This document shows positions 22,819 to 33,759 of a stretch of DNA of 64,000 nt, in pieces. A program made the position numbers and the translations under genes. Position 1 is the stretch's first letter, and each line of letters opens with the position of its first letter. This stretch comes from Aegilops tauschii subsp. strangulata (lineage: Eukaryota > Streptophyta > Magnoliopsida > Poales > Poaceae). A model generated the notes under the pieces. That model was not told the origin of the DNA. It saw only the letters and a program-made list of their open reading frames with translations, and ran no database searches. The stretch spans positions 571,370,880 to 571,434,879 of the forward strand of contig NC_053037.3 in assembly GCF_002575655.3 (NCBI RefSeq), given 5' to 3'.

Positions 22819-23553
22819 ATGGCAGACCCAAGGAACAAGTTCAGTCAACCAGATGACGCCACCCCTTTCGGACGACACTTGAAGGAAGTCACTAGGTACC
22901 TGAGCACCGGCATACCAAGATTCACCGGAACCTACACCGCCACTTTACCAGAAGAGGAGCGCTGGATGATTCGAGTTCATGTTCCAGGAAGGACGTTCGC
23001 GCCAGTTACCGAGCCCATCGAGTTTTCCTTTGATGCACCAACCTGGAGTCTAGGAAAGAGCATGGCCTCCCACATCGCCATGGGACGCATCGGCGAGGTA
23101 TACAACAAGGATCTTAAGGACACCATCTACCAGATATGTGGACGCCGAGATGAGCAATGGGAGATGATTTGCACTAGGAAGAATAAATCCATTGCAGCCT
23201 ACATACAGGAGTTAAATCAGCACATTCATCGTCAGGAGAACCAAATGTGTGCCAATATGATAGACATGAAGAAGGTGATGACCCGGAACATGGAGCTAGA
23301 AGAGGAACTCAAGTCTACGCACGATGGATATGAAGAAGAAATTGTTGTACTACTGGACAAGAATCAAGACCTGAAGAAGAAGCTAGGAATATTCATGGGT
23401 GATACCGAACCTAAAGAGAACATCCGTTCTGAAGACTACATCATAATAGATGACACAGACTCCGACCCCGACAGCAATGATGAAGACAGTGATGATTATG
23501 AAGACGAAGCTGGAGCTGATATTATGGAGTCTTCCACCGATCAAAATTTCTAG
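22819..23553 (+). CDS. ORF0: extra open reading frame upstream of gag
   Basis: A 244-codon frame opens MADPRNKFSQPDDATPFGRH about 105 bases after the LTR and ends in TAG, 200 bases before gag. Residues 35-100 look globular (FTGTYTATLPEEERWMIRVH, then PTWSLGKSMASHIAMGRIGE). Residues 120-195 are heptad-rich and probably a coiled coil (HIHRQENQM, MELEEELKS, NQDLKKKLG). The last 45 are strongly acidic (DDTDSDPDSNDEDSDDYEDE). I do not recognise an enzyme domain. It is unbroken, while the gag-pol behind it has many lesions. The ATG is preceded directly by CTCTATAG, which looks like a splice acceptor, as is the gag ATG. Function unknown; a Gag-accessory or RNA-binding role would be speculation. Confidence 0.75.
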   Translation: MADPRNKFSQPDDATPFGRHLKEVTRYLSTGIPRFTGTYTATLPEEERWMIRVHVPGRTFAPVTEPIEFSFDAPTWSLGKSMASHIAMGRIGEVYNKDLKDTIYQICGRRDEQWEMICTRKNKSIAAYIQELNQHIHRQENQMCANMIDMKKVMTRNMELEEELKSTHDGYEEEIVVLLDKNQDLKKKLGIFMGDTEPKENIRSEDYIIIDDTDSDPDSNDEDSDDYEDEAGADIMESSTDQNF

Positions 23554-23754
23554 TCGACCACCATATTACCATTAGAGTACTTCCATGTATATAGTAATAG
23601 TCCACGAGCTTCTGTAACGGTAGCTTAGATCGATTGTATGAATCTTGTTTGAATTGAGTGGTGTGAAATGAATGTGTTTGTCTCATGTGCATATGGGTAG
23701 TGATTTCTCTTTACACCTCACTCTATTCTGTTCTCACCCCTCTAAACCTATCAG

Positions 23755-24750
23755 ATGCCTCCGAGACGTGACCCCGCATTCGTCTTCCCACTAGAGCTCA
23801 CTCAGTTGATCCAACAGCAGAATGCCTTGATGCAGTTGCTAGTCCAGAACCAAGGCAACAACAACAACAACAACACACCGCCACCACCCCCAGTTGACAA
23901 CTTAGCCCGTTTTCTAAGGTTGAATCCGCCGGCGTTCTCTAGTAGCACCGAGCCGATTGTTGCTGATGACTGGCTCCGCGAGACTAGAAGGGAGCTGACC
24001 ACCACAGGTTGCACAAATGCTGAGAAGGTGCGCTTCGCCGCACATCAACTGGATGGACCCACAGCCTCATGGTGGGAGAACTACACTGCCACTTTCCCTG
24101 TGGCCAATGTCACTTGGGATCAGTTTCAGCAAGCATTCCACACTGCACATGTCTCAGCTGGAGCCATGAGCATGAAGAAGCGCGAGTTCCGCAACTTGCG
24201 CCAGGGAAATCGTACCATGGTGCAGTACGTGCATGAGTTCAGCAAGTTAGCTCGCTATGCCACAGATGATGTGGCCCCAAATGCCGCGAAGCAGGAGAAG
24301 TTTATGGAGGGGCTGAATGATGAGCTGAGTATGCAGTTAATGGTGGCAACATTCACCAACTATTAGGAGCTGGTATACAGGGCCCTCATGATTGAAGGCA
24401 AGCAACAACAGATAGAGAGCCGCAAACAGAAGTATGGATAGGGGAAGTACAACTCTGGAGCCCAGCAGAAACCTCGTTTTATCCCGAACTCGGGAGGACA
24501 TACCCATCATAACCATGGAGGCCATTCCCACAATGGAGGAAGTTCACATAACCACAGTGGCCCTAATAATGGAAATGGGAATGGAGGAAGCAGCAGTCAG
24601 AGCTGTTCCAATCCAGCAACACCCGTCAAGAAGGATCTGAGTCACGTTACCTGTTTCAAGTGCGGGGAGACTGGACACTACGCCAATGATTGTTCTGAGT
24701 TAAAGAATGGTAACGGTAATGGAAGCTCTGGAAAGAAGCCCAACCCTTTC
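23755..24750 (+). pseudogene. Tekay-like gypsy gag with zinc knuckle
   Basis: The frame begins MPPRRDPAFVFPLELTQLIQ after a CAG. A glutamine/asparagine/proline-rich segment is followed by the Ty3/gypsy Gag core: FSSSTEPIVADDWLRE, TASWWENYTATF, WDQFQQAFHTAH, KREFRNLRQGN and VQYVHEFSKLARYA (residues 60-165). A histidine/glycine/asparagine-rich linker leads to a CCHC zinc knuckle, CFKCGETGHYANDC, at about residue 300. Two in-frame stops, TAG at 24364 and TAG at 24439, break it. The first stands where CAG (in the usual YQELVYRA context) would be expected. Gag forms the nucleocapsid and the knuckle binds element RNA. No functional product is expected. Confidence 0.88.
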
Positions 24751-24762
24751 ACCAGAGGGCAG

Positions 24763-25646
24763 GTGAACCACGTCAACGTAGAGGAAGTTGAAGAGCAGCC
24801 CGATGCAGTTATTGGTAAGTTTTTGCTTAAGTCATTTACAACTATTGTCCTTTTTGACACTGGTGCATCGCATTCATACATATCAAGGGGATTTGTGGAT
24901 AAGTTTAAGTTGCCCACCGTAGCCCTTAAGACACCTATGTTAGTAAGCTCACCTGGAGCAGAGTATATGGCTAGCAGAGGATGTTTTCAGTGTCCATTGA
25001 CAATAGGCAGGCATGTTTTCCCCTCAGACCTAATGATTTTAGAATCACAAGGATTGGATGTGATACTAGGCATGGATTGGCTATCGATGTATATAGAGGA
25101 AATATTGATTGTGCTAGTAAGTCAATTCTCCTCACCACCCCAGAGGGTAAACGGATCAAGTATGTGTCTAGGAACGCGCCAAGGAGGACTCAAGTGAATT
25201 CACTCTCGGGAGTTGTTCAGCAGGACGTGCCAGTTGTGAAGGATTATCCTGATGTATTTCCAGATGAATTACCAGGCATGCCACCCGATCGAGATATAGA
25301 ATTTTTGATAGAGCTGTTGCCAGGCGCCGAACCAATATCGAAGAGACTGTATCGGATGCCCGCAAATGATCTGGAGGAAATTAAGAAGCAGATTAAGGAA
25401 TTATTGGAGAAAGGTTATTTTTGACCAAGTTCATCACCGTGGGGAGCCCTAGTGCTCTTATTTGAGAAGAAGGATGGATCCTTGAGAATGGTTGTTGATT
25501 ATCGTGCACTAAATGAGGTGACGATCAAGAACAAATACCCACTACCGATGATCAATGATTTGTTTGACCAGCTGCGGGGAGCTAAAGTATTCTCCAAGAT
25601 CGATCTTCGATCAGGATACCACCAGCTGAAGATCCGAGAACAGGAT
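24763..25646 (+). pseudogene. Tekay-like gypsy protease and N-terminal reverse transcriptase
   Basis: The protease active site VLFDTGASHSYIS lies near 24850 and the DVILGMDWLS segment near 25060, in frame with gag. A frameshift at about 25085 moves the reading to the next frame (NIDCASKSILLTTPEGKRI). This continues through the protease-RT linker VVKDYPDVFPDELPGMPP, a TGA at 25422 in the context [15 protein letters not shown], and RT blocks [33 protein letters not shown] and [15 protein letters not shown] is then cut by the solo LTR at 25647. These are textbook Ty3/gypsy motifs. The product would copy element RNA into DNA, but the lesions make it non-functional. Confidence 0.9.
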
Positions 25647-26940
25647 TGATACGGACTGACATTGTTTTTAGCAGAATTGCCATGGTGTTATTTTTGTGCA
25701 GAAATAAAAGTTCTCGGAATGACCTGAAACTTCACGGAGAATATTTTTGGAATTAATAAAAAATACTGGCGAAAGAATCAACACCAGGGGGCCCACACCC
25801 TGTCCACGAGGGTGGAGGGCGCGCCCACCCCCCTGGGGTGCGCCCCCTGCCTCGTGGCCCCCTGAGGCTCCACCGACGTCAACTCAAACTCTATATATTT
25901 ACGTTCGGGGAGAAAAAATCAGAGAGAAGGATTCATCGTGTTTTACGATACGGAGCCGCCGCCAAGCCCTAATCTCTCTCGGGAGGGATGATCTGGAGTC
26001 CGTTCGGGGCTCCAGAGAGGGGAATCCGTCGCCATCGTCATCATCAACCATCCTCCATCACCAATTTCATGATGCTCACAGCCGTGTGTGAGTAAGTCCA
26101 TCATAGGCTTGCTGGACGGTGATGGGTTGGATGAGATTTATCATGTAATCGAGTTAGTTTTGTTAGGATTTGATCCCTATTATCCATTATGTTCTGAGAT
26201 TGAGGTTGCTATGACTTTGCTATGCTTAATGCTTAATGCCATGAATTCAGATCTGAACCTATTATGTTTTCATGAACATAGGTGAGTTCTTAATCCTATC
26301 TTGCAAGTCAATAGTCACCTACTATGTGTTATGATCTGGCAACCCCGAAGTGACAATAATCGGGACCACTCCTGGTGATGACCATAGTGTGAGGAGTTCA
26401 TGTATTCACTAAGTGTTAATGCTTTCGTCCGACACTCTATTAAAAGGAGGCCTTAATATCCCTTAGTTTCCAATAGGACCCCTCTACCACGGGAGGGTAG
26501 GACAAAAGATGTCATGCAAGTTATTTTCCATAAGCACGTATGACTATATTCGGAATACATGCCTACATTACATTGATGAACTGGAGCTAGTTCTGTGTCA
26601 CCCTATGTTAATACTGTTGCATGAGGAATTGCATCCGACATAATTATCCATCATTGATCCATTCCCTATGAGCTTTTCACATATTGATCTTTGCTTAGTT
26701 ACTTTTCTGTTGCCACTGTTACAATTACTACAAAACTGCTACTGTTACTTTTGCCACCGTTACCGTTACTTCCATACTACTTTGCTGCAGATATTAAGTT
26801 TTCTAGGTGTGGTTGAATTGGCAACTCAACTACTAATACTTGAGAATATTCTTTGGCTCCCCTTGTGTCGAATCAATAAATTTGGGTTGAATACTCTACC
26901 CTCGAAAACTGTTGCGATCCCCTATACTTGTGGGTTATCA
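25647..26940 (+). mobile_element. Solo LTR (TGATACG...TTATCA) inside the RT gene
   Basis: The LTR is 1,294 bases and is flanked by a perfect 5-base target repeat AGGAT (25642-25646 and 26941-26945). Removing it with one repeat restores the RT frame. It starts TGATACGGACTGAC; compared with the usual TGATACGTCTCC start, a stretch just inside the 5' end looks deleted. It ends ACTTGTGGGTTATCA. Features include GGCGCGCCC stretches near 25820, a TATATA near 25890 and the text typical of an Athila-like wheat LTR (GATACGGAGCCGCCGCCAAG). No internal domain remains. Confidence 0.93.
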
Positions 26941-26945
26941 AGGAT

Positions 26946-27900
26946 ATACACAAGACAGCTATTACCACAAGGTATGGGCTATATGAGTACACGGTCATGT
27001 GTTTTGGATTGACTAACGCCCCTGCCTATTTTATGAGTATGATGAATAAGGTGTTCATGGAGTTCTTGGTTAAGTTTGTTGTGGTGTTCATTGATGATAT
27101 ATTGGTGTACTCGAAGAATGAAGAAGAACACAAGGTACATTTGTGCTTAGTTCTCGAGAAGCTCAGGGAACATCAGTTATATGCCAAGTTCAGCAAATGT
27201 GAGTTTTGGTTGAAGGAAGTTGGATTTCTCGGACATGTTATATCTGGAGAAGGTATAGCAGTAGACCCTACTAAGGTTCAGTCGGTCACAGAGTGGTTGG
27301 CACCCACCTCAGTTGGAGAGATACGCAGTTTTCTTGGACTCGCAGGATATTACCGGAGATTCATTGAGAATTTTTCCAAGATTGCGAAGCCCATGACGGA
27401 GTTATTGAAAAAGGACACCAAGTTAAAATGGACCGAAGAATGTGAGGCCAGTTTTCAGGAGTTGAAGAAACGTTTAGTTACAGCCCCAGTGCTAATTCTT
27501 TCGGATATACACAAGGATTTCCAAGTATATTGCGACGCTTCTCGCCAGGGACTTGGAGGTGTACTTATGCAAGACGGAAGAGTTGTTTCATATGCCTCAC
27601 GTCAGCTTCGACCTCATGAGTTGAATTATGCCACGCATGATTTGGAGTTAGCAGCCGTACTGCATGCGCTCAAGACCTGGAGACATTTTCTTATTGGAAA
27701 CCGTTGTGATGTTTACATGGATCATCAGAGTTTGAAGTATATCTTCATGCAGAAGGAGTTGAATCTCAGGCAAAGGAGATGATTGGAGCTCATAAAGGAT
27801 TATGATATGCAGCTGCATTATCATCCAGGAAAGGCCAATGTTGTAGCAGACGCTTTGAGCCTCAAGAGTTCTGCCAATACTATCGTGACCAGAGGATTGC
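26946..27900 (+). pseudogene. Tekay-like gypsy reverse transcriptase (C-terminal) and RNase H
   Basis: This continues directly from 25646. The RT block contains [18 protein letters not shown] and the catalytic [13 protein letters not shown] (the IDD pair of the YxDD-type motif), followed by [11 protein letters not shown] and [12 protein letters not shown]. RNase H follows with [46 protein letters not shown] and HYHPGKANVVADAL. A TGA at 27780 replaces the tryptophan expected in QRRWLELIKDYD. Conserved order and residues make the assignment certain. Confidence 0.92.
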
Positions 27901-29040
27901 CGCAAGAGTTAGCCAACGATCTCAGAGAACTTCGTTTGGAGATAGTTCCGAGAGGTTTTGTAGCAGCATTGGAAGTTCACTCCACATTGTTGGGAAAGAT
28001 TCGAGAAGCTCAGAAGACTGATAAGGAGATTGCGGAGATAAAGGAGAAGATGAAGAAAGGTAAGGCCAAAGGTTTTGGTGAGGTTGAACATGAAACTTTA
28101 TGGTTCGAAGACCGTATTTATGTGCCCAATGATTCAGAGATCAGGAAGTTAATTCTTCACGAAGCTCATGACTCGCCATACTCGATTCACCCAGGAAACA
28201 CCAAGATGTATTTGGATTTGAAGGAACGTTTCTAGTGGAAAGGTATGAAGAAGGATAATGCCGAGTATGTAGCCGTATGTTACGTATGTCAGAGAGTGAA
28301 GGAAGTGCATCAGAAGCCAGCAGGTTTACTTCAGCCTATGCCGATACCCGAATGGAAGTGGGATAAGCTTGGCATGGATTTCATCACCGGATTACCAGGA
28401 CACGATCAGGTTATGATTCCATCTGGGTAGTAGTTGATCGCTTGACCAAAGTGGCTCACTTTATCCCCGTGAAAACCACTTATACGAGCGCAAAGTTGGC
28501 CAAGATATATATGACCAGGATCATATGTCTGCATGGAGTTCCGAGGACCATCGTATCAGATAGAGGAACACAGTTTACCTCGAAGTTTTGGAATCAGTTA
28601 CACTAGACTTTGGGTACCAGGCTAGAGTTCAGTACAGCCTTTCATCCGCAGACAGATGGATAGACCGAGAGAGTCAATCAGATTCTGGATCTAGTTGGGA
28701 TGATAATTTGCCTTACGCAGAGTTCTCATATAACAACAGCTACCAAGCCAGTTTGAAGATGGCCCCTTTCGAAGCTCTGTATGGAAGGAGGTGCAGGACA
28801 CCATTGATGTGGGATGAAGTTGGAGACCATCAGTTGTTCAGACAAGATTTAATCAGAGAATCTGAAGAGAAGGTTAAGTTGATTCGTGATAGATTGAAGG
28901 TAGCTCAGTCCAGGCAGAAGAGTTATGCTGACACTAAACGCAAGGAGGTAGCGTATGAAGTCGGAGATAGAGCATATCTCCGTGTGTCACCACTTCGAGG
29001 AGTTAAACGATTTGGAGTCAAAGGAAAGTTAGCACCTTGA
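27900..29040 (+). pseudogene. Tekay-like gypsy integrase
   Basis: The N-terminal HHCC zinc finger is visible as LHEAHDSPYSIHPG followed by YVAVCYVCQRVK, interrupted by TAG at 28233 where the family has tryptophan. The catalytic core begins WDKLGMDFITGLP (first D). After a frameshift near 28400 it continues in another frame with SIWVVVDRLTKVAHF and the second D in IVSDRGTQFTS. Further shifts and stops affect the third motif region. The C-terminal part, from PYAEFSYNNSYQASLKMAPFEALYGRRCRTP through YADTKRKEVAYEVGD, reads in one frame and ends at a TGA at 29038 (GKLAP-stop-FVGPYQ). The enzyme would insert the DNA copy into the chromosome. Confidence 0.9.
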
Positions 29041-29381
29041 TTTGTAGGACCATACCAATTTTGGAACGTATGGGAGAAGTGGCCTACAAGTTGGAGTTAC
29101 CCGAAGGATTGTCAGGAGTTCATGATGTGTTTCACGTTTCCTAGTTGAAGATGTGCCATGCAGAGATGGCCGATATTCCTCTGAGAGATACCGTTCCCCT
29201 GGAAGCAATTCAGTTGGAGAGTGACCTAACCTACGAGGAGAAACCCGTCAAGATTCTCGAGTTTGCCAGCCGAGTTACACGCAGCAAGAAGCCACCTGGG
29301 AGCAAGAAGACGACCTACGGAAAGACCACCCACACCTATTTGCTAGCCAACCCGAATCTCGAGGGCGAGATTCATCTTAAG
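29041..29381 (+). pseudogene. Tekay-like pol C-terminus with a deleted chromodomain
   Basis: The segment includes LPEGLSGVHDVFHVS, then LESDLTYEEKPVKIL. After a small deletion and frame change it reads EATWEQEDDLRKDHPHLF, the end of a chromodomain. The middle of the chromodomain (between RVTRSK and EATWE) is missing. In chromoviruses this module directs integration to modified chromatin. The reading ends in a TAA before the polypurine tract. Confidence 0.7.
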
Positions 29382-29392
29382 GGGGGTAGGTT
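29379..29392 (+). other. Tekay-like gypsy polypurine tract
   Basis: AAGGGGGGTAGGTT lies directly before the 3' LTR start. Confidence 0.75.
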
Positions 29393-30038
29393 TGTAACAT
29401 CCCAATTTTCAATTTAGATGTTAATCATTAGGTCATCACATGCATCCGTGATTCTTGCATTTTTAATTGGTTTTATTTGGTCATTTTGATCTAGACGCCT
29501 TAAGAAACTCAAGAACGAATTGAGAGAGTTGGAGGTTTTCATAAAATTCCAATTTTGAATTCTCAAAATTGGTAAATTGGATCAAGGTGATTTTTATTCG
29601 AAATTATTTTTCCAATTATTTCAAATAAAATAAAATAATGAGAGAAGATAATATGACTTCTTCAAAACAGCGAGGAAATAATGGAAATTTAATTTTGAAT
29701 AAAAAAAATTATTTTATTTGAATTTTATTTGAGATTTTATTCGCTTAAATTAGGGAAAATTTGCATTTTTTTTATTTTGCATTTTAGCCCAGAAAAATGT
29801 TCACGTTGTCCTAAATATTAGGGGAGGACCGTGAAAATTATTTTCGGGATTTTAGGATTTTTATTCAACTTTATTTTTGTATTTTTTTCTTTTCCCGCGA
29901 ATTTTTTTTGAAGTTCCTGGGCCGGCCCAGCTCGCAACCGCCACCGCCGCCATCCCTGAGCCAGACTCCGGTAGGAGTCCGAGCCGCCGCCGCCTCGGTC
30001 GCCCCCTGCCCCAAGTCGCCTCGCCCCCCAGGCTTTAT
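29393..30038 (+). repeat. Truncated Tekay-like gypsy 3' LTR (upstream third only)
   Basis: It starts TGTAACATCCCAATTTTC, matches the 5' LTR for about 646 bases, and stops at CAGGCTTTAT, the TATA-like site. It then jumps into outer-element LTR sequence (GTTAGCTCATGCC). The remaining 2.1 kb of LTR is missing here. Confidence 0.88.
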
Positions 30039-30973
30039 GTTAGCTCATGCCACTCCCTCATATAAAATTGCAAAATGATTACCAGTACTTGTTATCCATT
30101 ACTTAGGGACAAATGACTTTCTTGTTGACAAAAGCTATCCACTTTTATTATCTTGCAATTTATTCGTAGTTTTATTCTCGCAAAGTACTCGTAGTTTTAT
30201 TCTCGCAAAATAGTTTCATACTAGTTTAGGTAAAGCAAACGTCAAGTGTGCGTAGAGTTGTATCAGTGGTCGATAGAACTTGAGGGAATATTTGTTCTGC
30301 CTTTAGCTCCTCGTTGGGTTCGACACTCTTATTTATCAAAGAAGGCTACAAACGATCCCCTATACTTGTGGGTTATCAAGACCTTTTTTTGGCGCTGTTG
30401 CCGGGGAGTTATAGTCTGGGGTAAATATTCTCGTGTGTGCTTGTCTGCTTTATCACCAAGTAGTTTTTATTTCCTGTTCTAAGTTGTTCTCTATCTTTAG
30501 TTATGGATATGGAACACGAAACACCCAAAAAAATAGTTGTACCTGCTACTCATGGAGATGGGGAACCTCCTAAAACCCTCGATGCTCGTTATGTGAAAAA
30601 TATTATGCACTACTTTGATAATCCTGAGAAAACCCCATTCAACTTGATAATGGGAGTAACGTTTGATCAACGTGAATACTTTAGGGATTATTGCTTGACA
30701 CAAAAAGGGAAACTTTTATGGGATCAAATTTATATGTTACATTGGTATGGTCAGGATTTATGCTTGAGATATGATTTTACTTGTTGCTCTAGGATGAATG
30801 CTCCACATCTTCCCTTTTCATGCAAATTTAATGATAATGAAACCTTAGCTTCTTATGCTAATGGTATATATGATTACTACGATGTGGAACGAATTGAAGA
30901 ATTTGTTGCTTTTAAGGGTGCTTATGAAATTGAATCTTTGTTTGAAAGTATGAAGCTTTAGATGATAAAGTTT
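30039..30973 (+). repeat. Duplicated segment of the outer element
   Basis: About 935 bases match 19028-19964: the end of the 5' LTR (to GGGTTATCA), the primer site (here GGCGCTGTTGCCGGGG) and the ORF start up to the gypsy insertion point. Many single-base differences separate the two copies, so the event is not fresh. The copy ends at the same insertion site, followed by the same LTR start TGTAACATCCC. Confidence 0.9.
30509..30973 (+). pseudogene. Second copy of the outer element ORF N-terminus
   Basis: MEHETPKKIVVPATHGDGE and the rest match 19499-19964, with scattered substitutions and a one-base difference near FESMKL that shifts the last codons to a TAG at 30959. It is part of the 935-base duplication. 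It has no continuation of its own except across the LTR that follows. Confidence 0.85.
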
Positions 30974-33754
30974 TGTAACATCCCAATTTTCAATTTGGAT
31001 GTCAATCATTAGGTCATCATATGCATCCATGATTCTTGCATTTTTGAATTGGTTTTATTTGGACATTTTGATCCTAGAGACCTTAAGCAACTCAAGGAGA
31101 AATTGAGAGAGTTGGAGATTTTCATAAAATTCCAATTTTGAATTCTCAAAATTGGTAAACTGGATCAAGGTGATTTTCATTCGAAGTTATTTTTCCAATT
31201 ATTTCAAAGAAATAAAATAATGAGAGAAGATAATATGACTTCTTCAAAACAGCGAGGAAATAATGGAAATTTAATTTTGAATAAAAATATTTATTTTATT
31301 TGAATTTTATTTGAAATTTTATTCGGTTAAATTAGGGAAAAATTGCATTTTCTAAAAATCGCATTTTAGCCCAGAAAAATGTTCACGTTGTCCTAAATAT
31401 TAGGAGAGGACCATGAAAATTATTTTCGGATTTTAGGATTTCTATTTATTTTCATTTTTGGATTTTTTTTTCTTTTCAAGCGATTTTTTTAAAAGTTCCT
31501 GGGCCGGCCCAGCCGCAGCCGGGTCACGGCCCAGCTCGCAACCGCCACCGCCGCCGTGCCCGAGCCGGACTCCGGCAGGAGTCCGAGCCGCCGCCGCCTC
31601 GGCCGCCCCCTGCCCCAAGTCGCCTCGCCCCCAGGCCTTATAAGCCGAAGCCCCTCCCCACCTCGACCCAAGCCACCACCGCCGCCTGCATCGCCTGCGC
31701 CGCCGCCGCAACCGCACCACCCCGCCGTCGCTGCTGCTGCTGCACCGCGCCGCCGCCGCTCGCCGCCGTTAGCTGCCGCCGCCGCGGAACCCGCCATCGA
31801 CGCCGGACCTCGCCAGAGTTGCCGCCCGCCTCGCCCGACGCCGACGTTGACCGATACGCCGCCGTCGCCGAACCGGTATAAACCAATCCCATTTTTTCTC
31901 GGTTTAATTCGTTTTTTTAGTTTTCGTTTATTAGGATAGATCGTTTTTTATTTTTTTTTGGTTAAATAGCGAATGTTCACCCAATTCGTTCCGTTAGCGA
32001 ACGAATTCGCTCGTTAGTCTCTGTAAGCGGACGTTCGTCCGATAGATTTTTCTTTTTCTGTTTATTTTCGGCCAGGGATGTATCCACGAATAGTTTTCTT
32101 ATAGATTAGTCCCTGATCTTCAAACCCTCACTACTTTTTGCTCGTTTATCCAAATCTAGTGAAACCAACGCCAAAGTCTTCGTCTTGTTCCCCTTTATTC
32201 AGATAAAAAACTTGAATATGATTTTGAAAATTTAAAATTTGGTTTCAAGCAGATTTGAGTTGGAACTTCTTTTGATCGTAGTTTGTGTTTCGTAGCTCTG
32301 ATTCGATTGATTCTTTTTGCAAATCGAAGCTCTTCACTTGAACTTTCTGTTTAGATCTTTTCTTTTGGTTTTACCCTTGCATCTTCTGCTTGAGTGCTTA
32401 TGTATGATATTGTTTGTTCACGATAGAGTTTCCGGAGTGCGAGGGTTTTCCAATCGTCAGCAAGGCAAGTAACACTTTGATCATATCCTCTTATTTGCCC
32501 AGTTTTTATTCATTAGTTAAACCCTCAAACATTGCATGAGTAGGATTTGATAACATGTGGGTACTGGGATGTTGTTGATGAGGTAGGAACCTATTGTCTT
32601 ATTTTCAAACCCCGGGTGTTACTTCGTTATGATTGCACTACTTTGCTATGCTAGTAGACGTGGATTGGTTTGTGAGATTCATGAAAGATGTGAGAGTTAT
32701 CAATAATTAAGGGAAACTTAAGGTGGCTACTTTAATACACATCTGGGTGGATTGGTTGTGGGCACCTGGGGATATACCAGTGTTGTCCTAGGAGATCCCG
32801 AGGAACCCGTGTGATCATCCTATGGTTTTCCACCCAGGCTCAAAGGGATCATAAGGTTATTCATGCTAGAAACTTCCATGTGCAGCCACAAGCCATTATG
32901 GGCTCTTGCATAGTTGAGTAAGTGCTGCGAATCCTTTCCATGATGGGCTAGCAGATGTAGGGGATTGTAGGTGTACCGGCCTATCTATCGGTTAAGGGGA
33001 CCCCTTTGGAAAGACTGTGTCTCGGTCATCCATTTCTCAAACATCATGTAGTGCGAGAAATTTAACAGAGGAGATCGAGTCTTGTGGGGAAAATTGCGCA
33101 AACCTCTGCAGAGCGTATAAACTAATCATGGTTAGCCGTGTCCCCGGTTATGGACATCTTGAGTATCTGGTACTTGAATTATCGATTTGATCTCAGCACT
33201 CTATTTAAATAATTGTTGGGCTATTAACGATTTGGTAATTTTGGGATTGAGTTGGGGGTACCTTCTCAATAATTTCAACAAACTTTGTAGTTAATTAAAA
33301 TATATTCCTTTGTTGTAGGGAAAAACTAGCTTTATTCCAATGATAACCATAGAGCTTCCACCAGCCATATATGCATGTAGTGATAGCTGTTATTTTGTTC
33401 ATTGCTTTTTAGTGTTATCTTGCCAGCATATTCCATGTGCTGACCTACACGGCTGCAACGTATCATGTTGCAGAATTTTTAGATGAAGAGTAAGGTGCGC
33501 TAGGTCGTTGTCGTGCACTCAGTATTGCCGTGGAGTTGGATGGACTCATTTATCTTTGATGCTTCCGCGGTTATCTTATTTTAGATGGCCTTCAGCCATA
33601 TTATTGTAATAAGTACTCTTTCTGAGACACTCGATGTAATAAGTGTGTGATTGAACTCTATTATAAATCCTCGAGTACTGTGTGTGTCAGCAATACCGAT
33701 CCAGGGATGACACTTAAGCACAGAGACTTGACCGTGTGAGGTCGGGTCGCTACA
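30974..33754 (+). repeat. Complete Tekay-like gypsy LTR after the duplication
   Basis: The 2,781-base LTR starts TGTAACATCCC and ends GTCGGGTCGCTACA. It is preceded by AGTTT and followed by TGTTT, the true right-hand target repeat that pairs with TGTTT before the 5' LTR at 19965. It contains the same CCTTATAAGCC promoter-like site and GCAAGGCAAGTAAC stretch as the 5' LTR. Confidence 0.92.
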
Positions 33755-33759
33755 TGTTT

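Larger units (their letters stand above)
19965..33754 (+). mobile_element. Tekay-like Ty3/gypsy retrotransposon, rearranged
   Basis: The parts are: 5' LTR 19965-22713, primer site 22717, ORF0 22819-23553, decayed gag-pol 23755-29381, polypurine tract 29379, truncated 3' LTR 29393-30038, an intruding copy of host sequence 30039-30973, and a complete LTR 30974-33754. The target repeat TGTTT lies at 19960-19964 and 33755-33759. A trace of a chromodomain at the 3' end of pol and the RT sequence suggest a chromovirus of the Tekay/Del branch; this is from motif memory. Another solo LTR sits in RT at 25647-26940. Confidence 0.85.
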
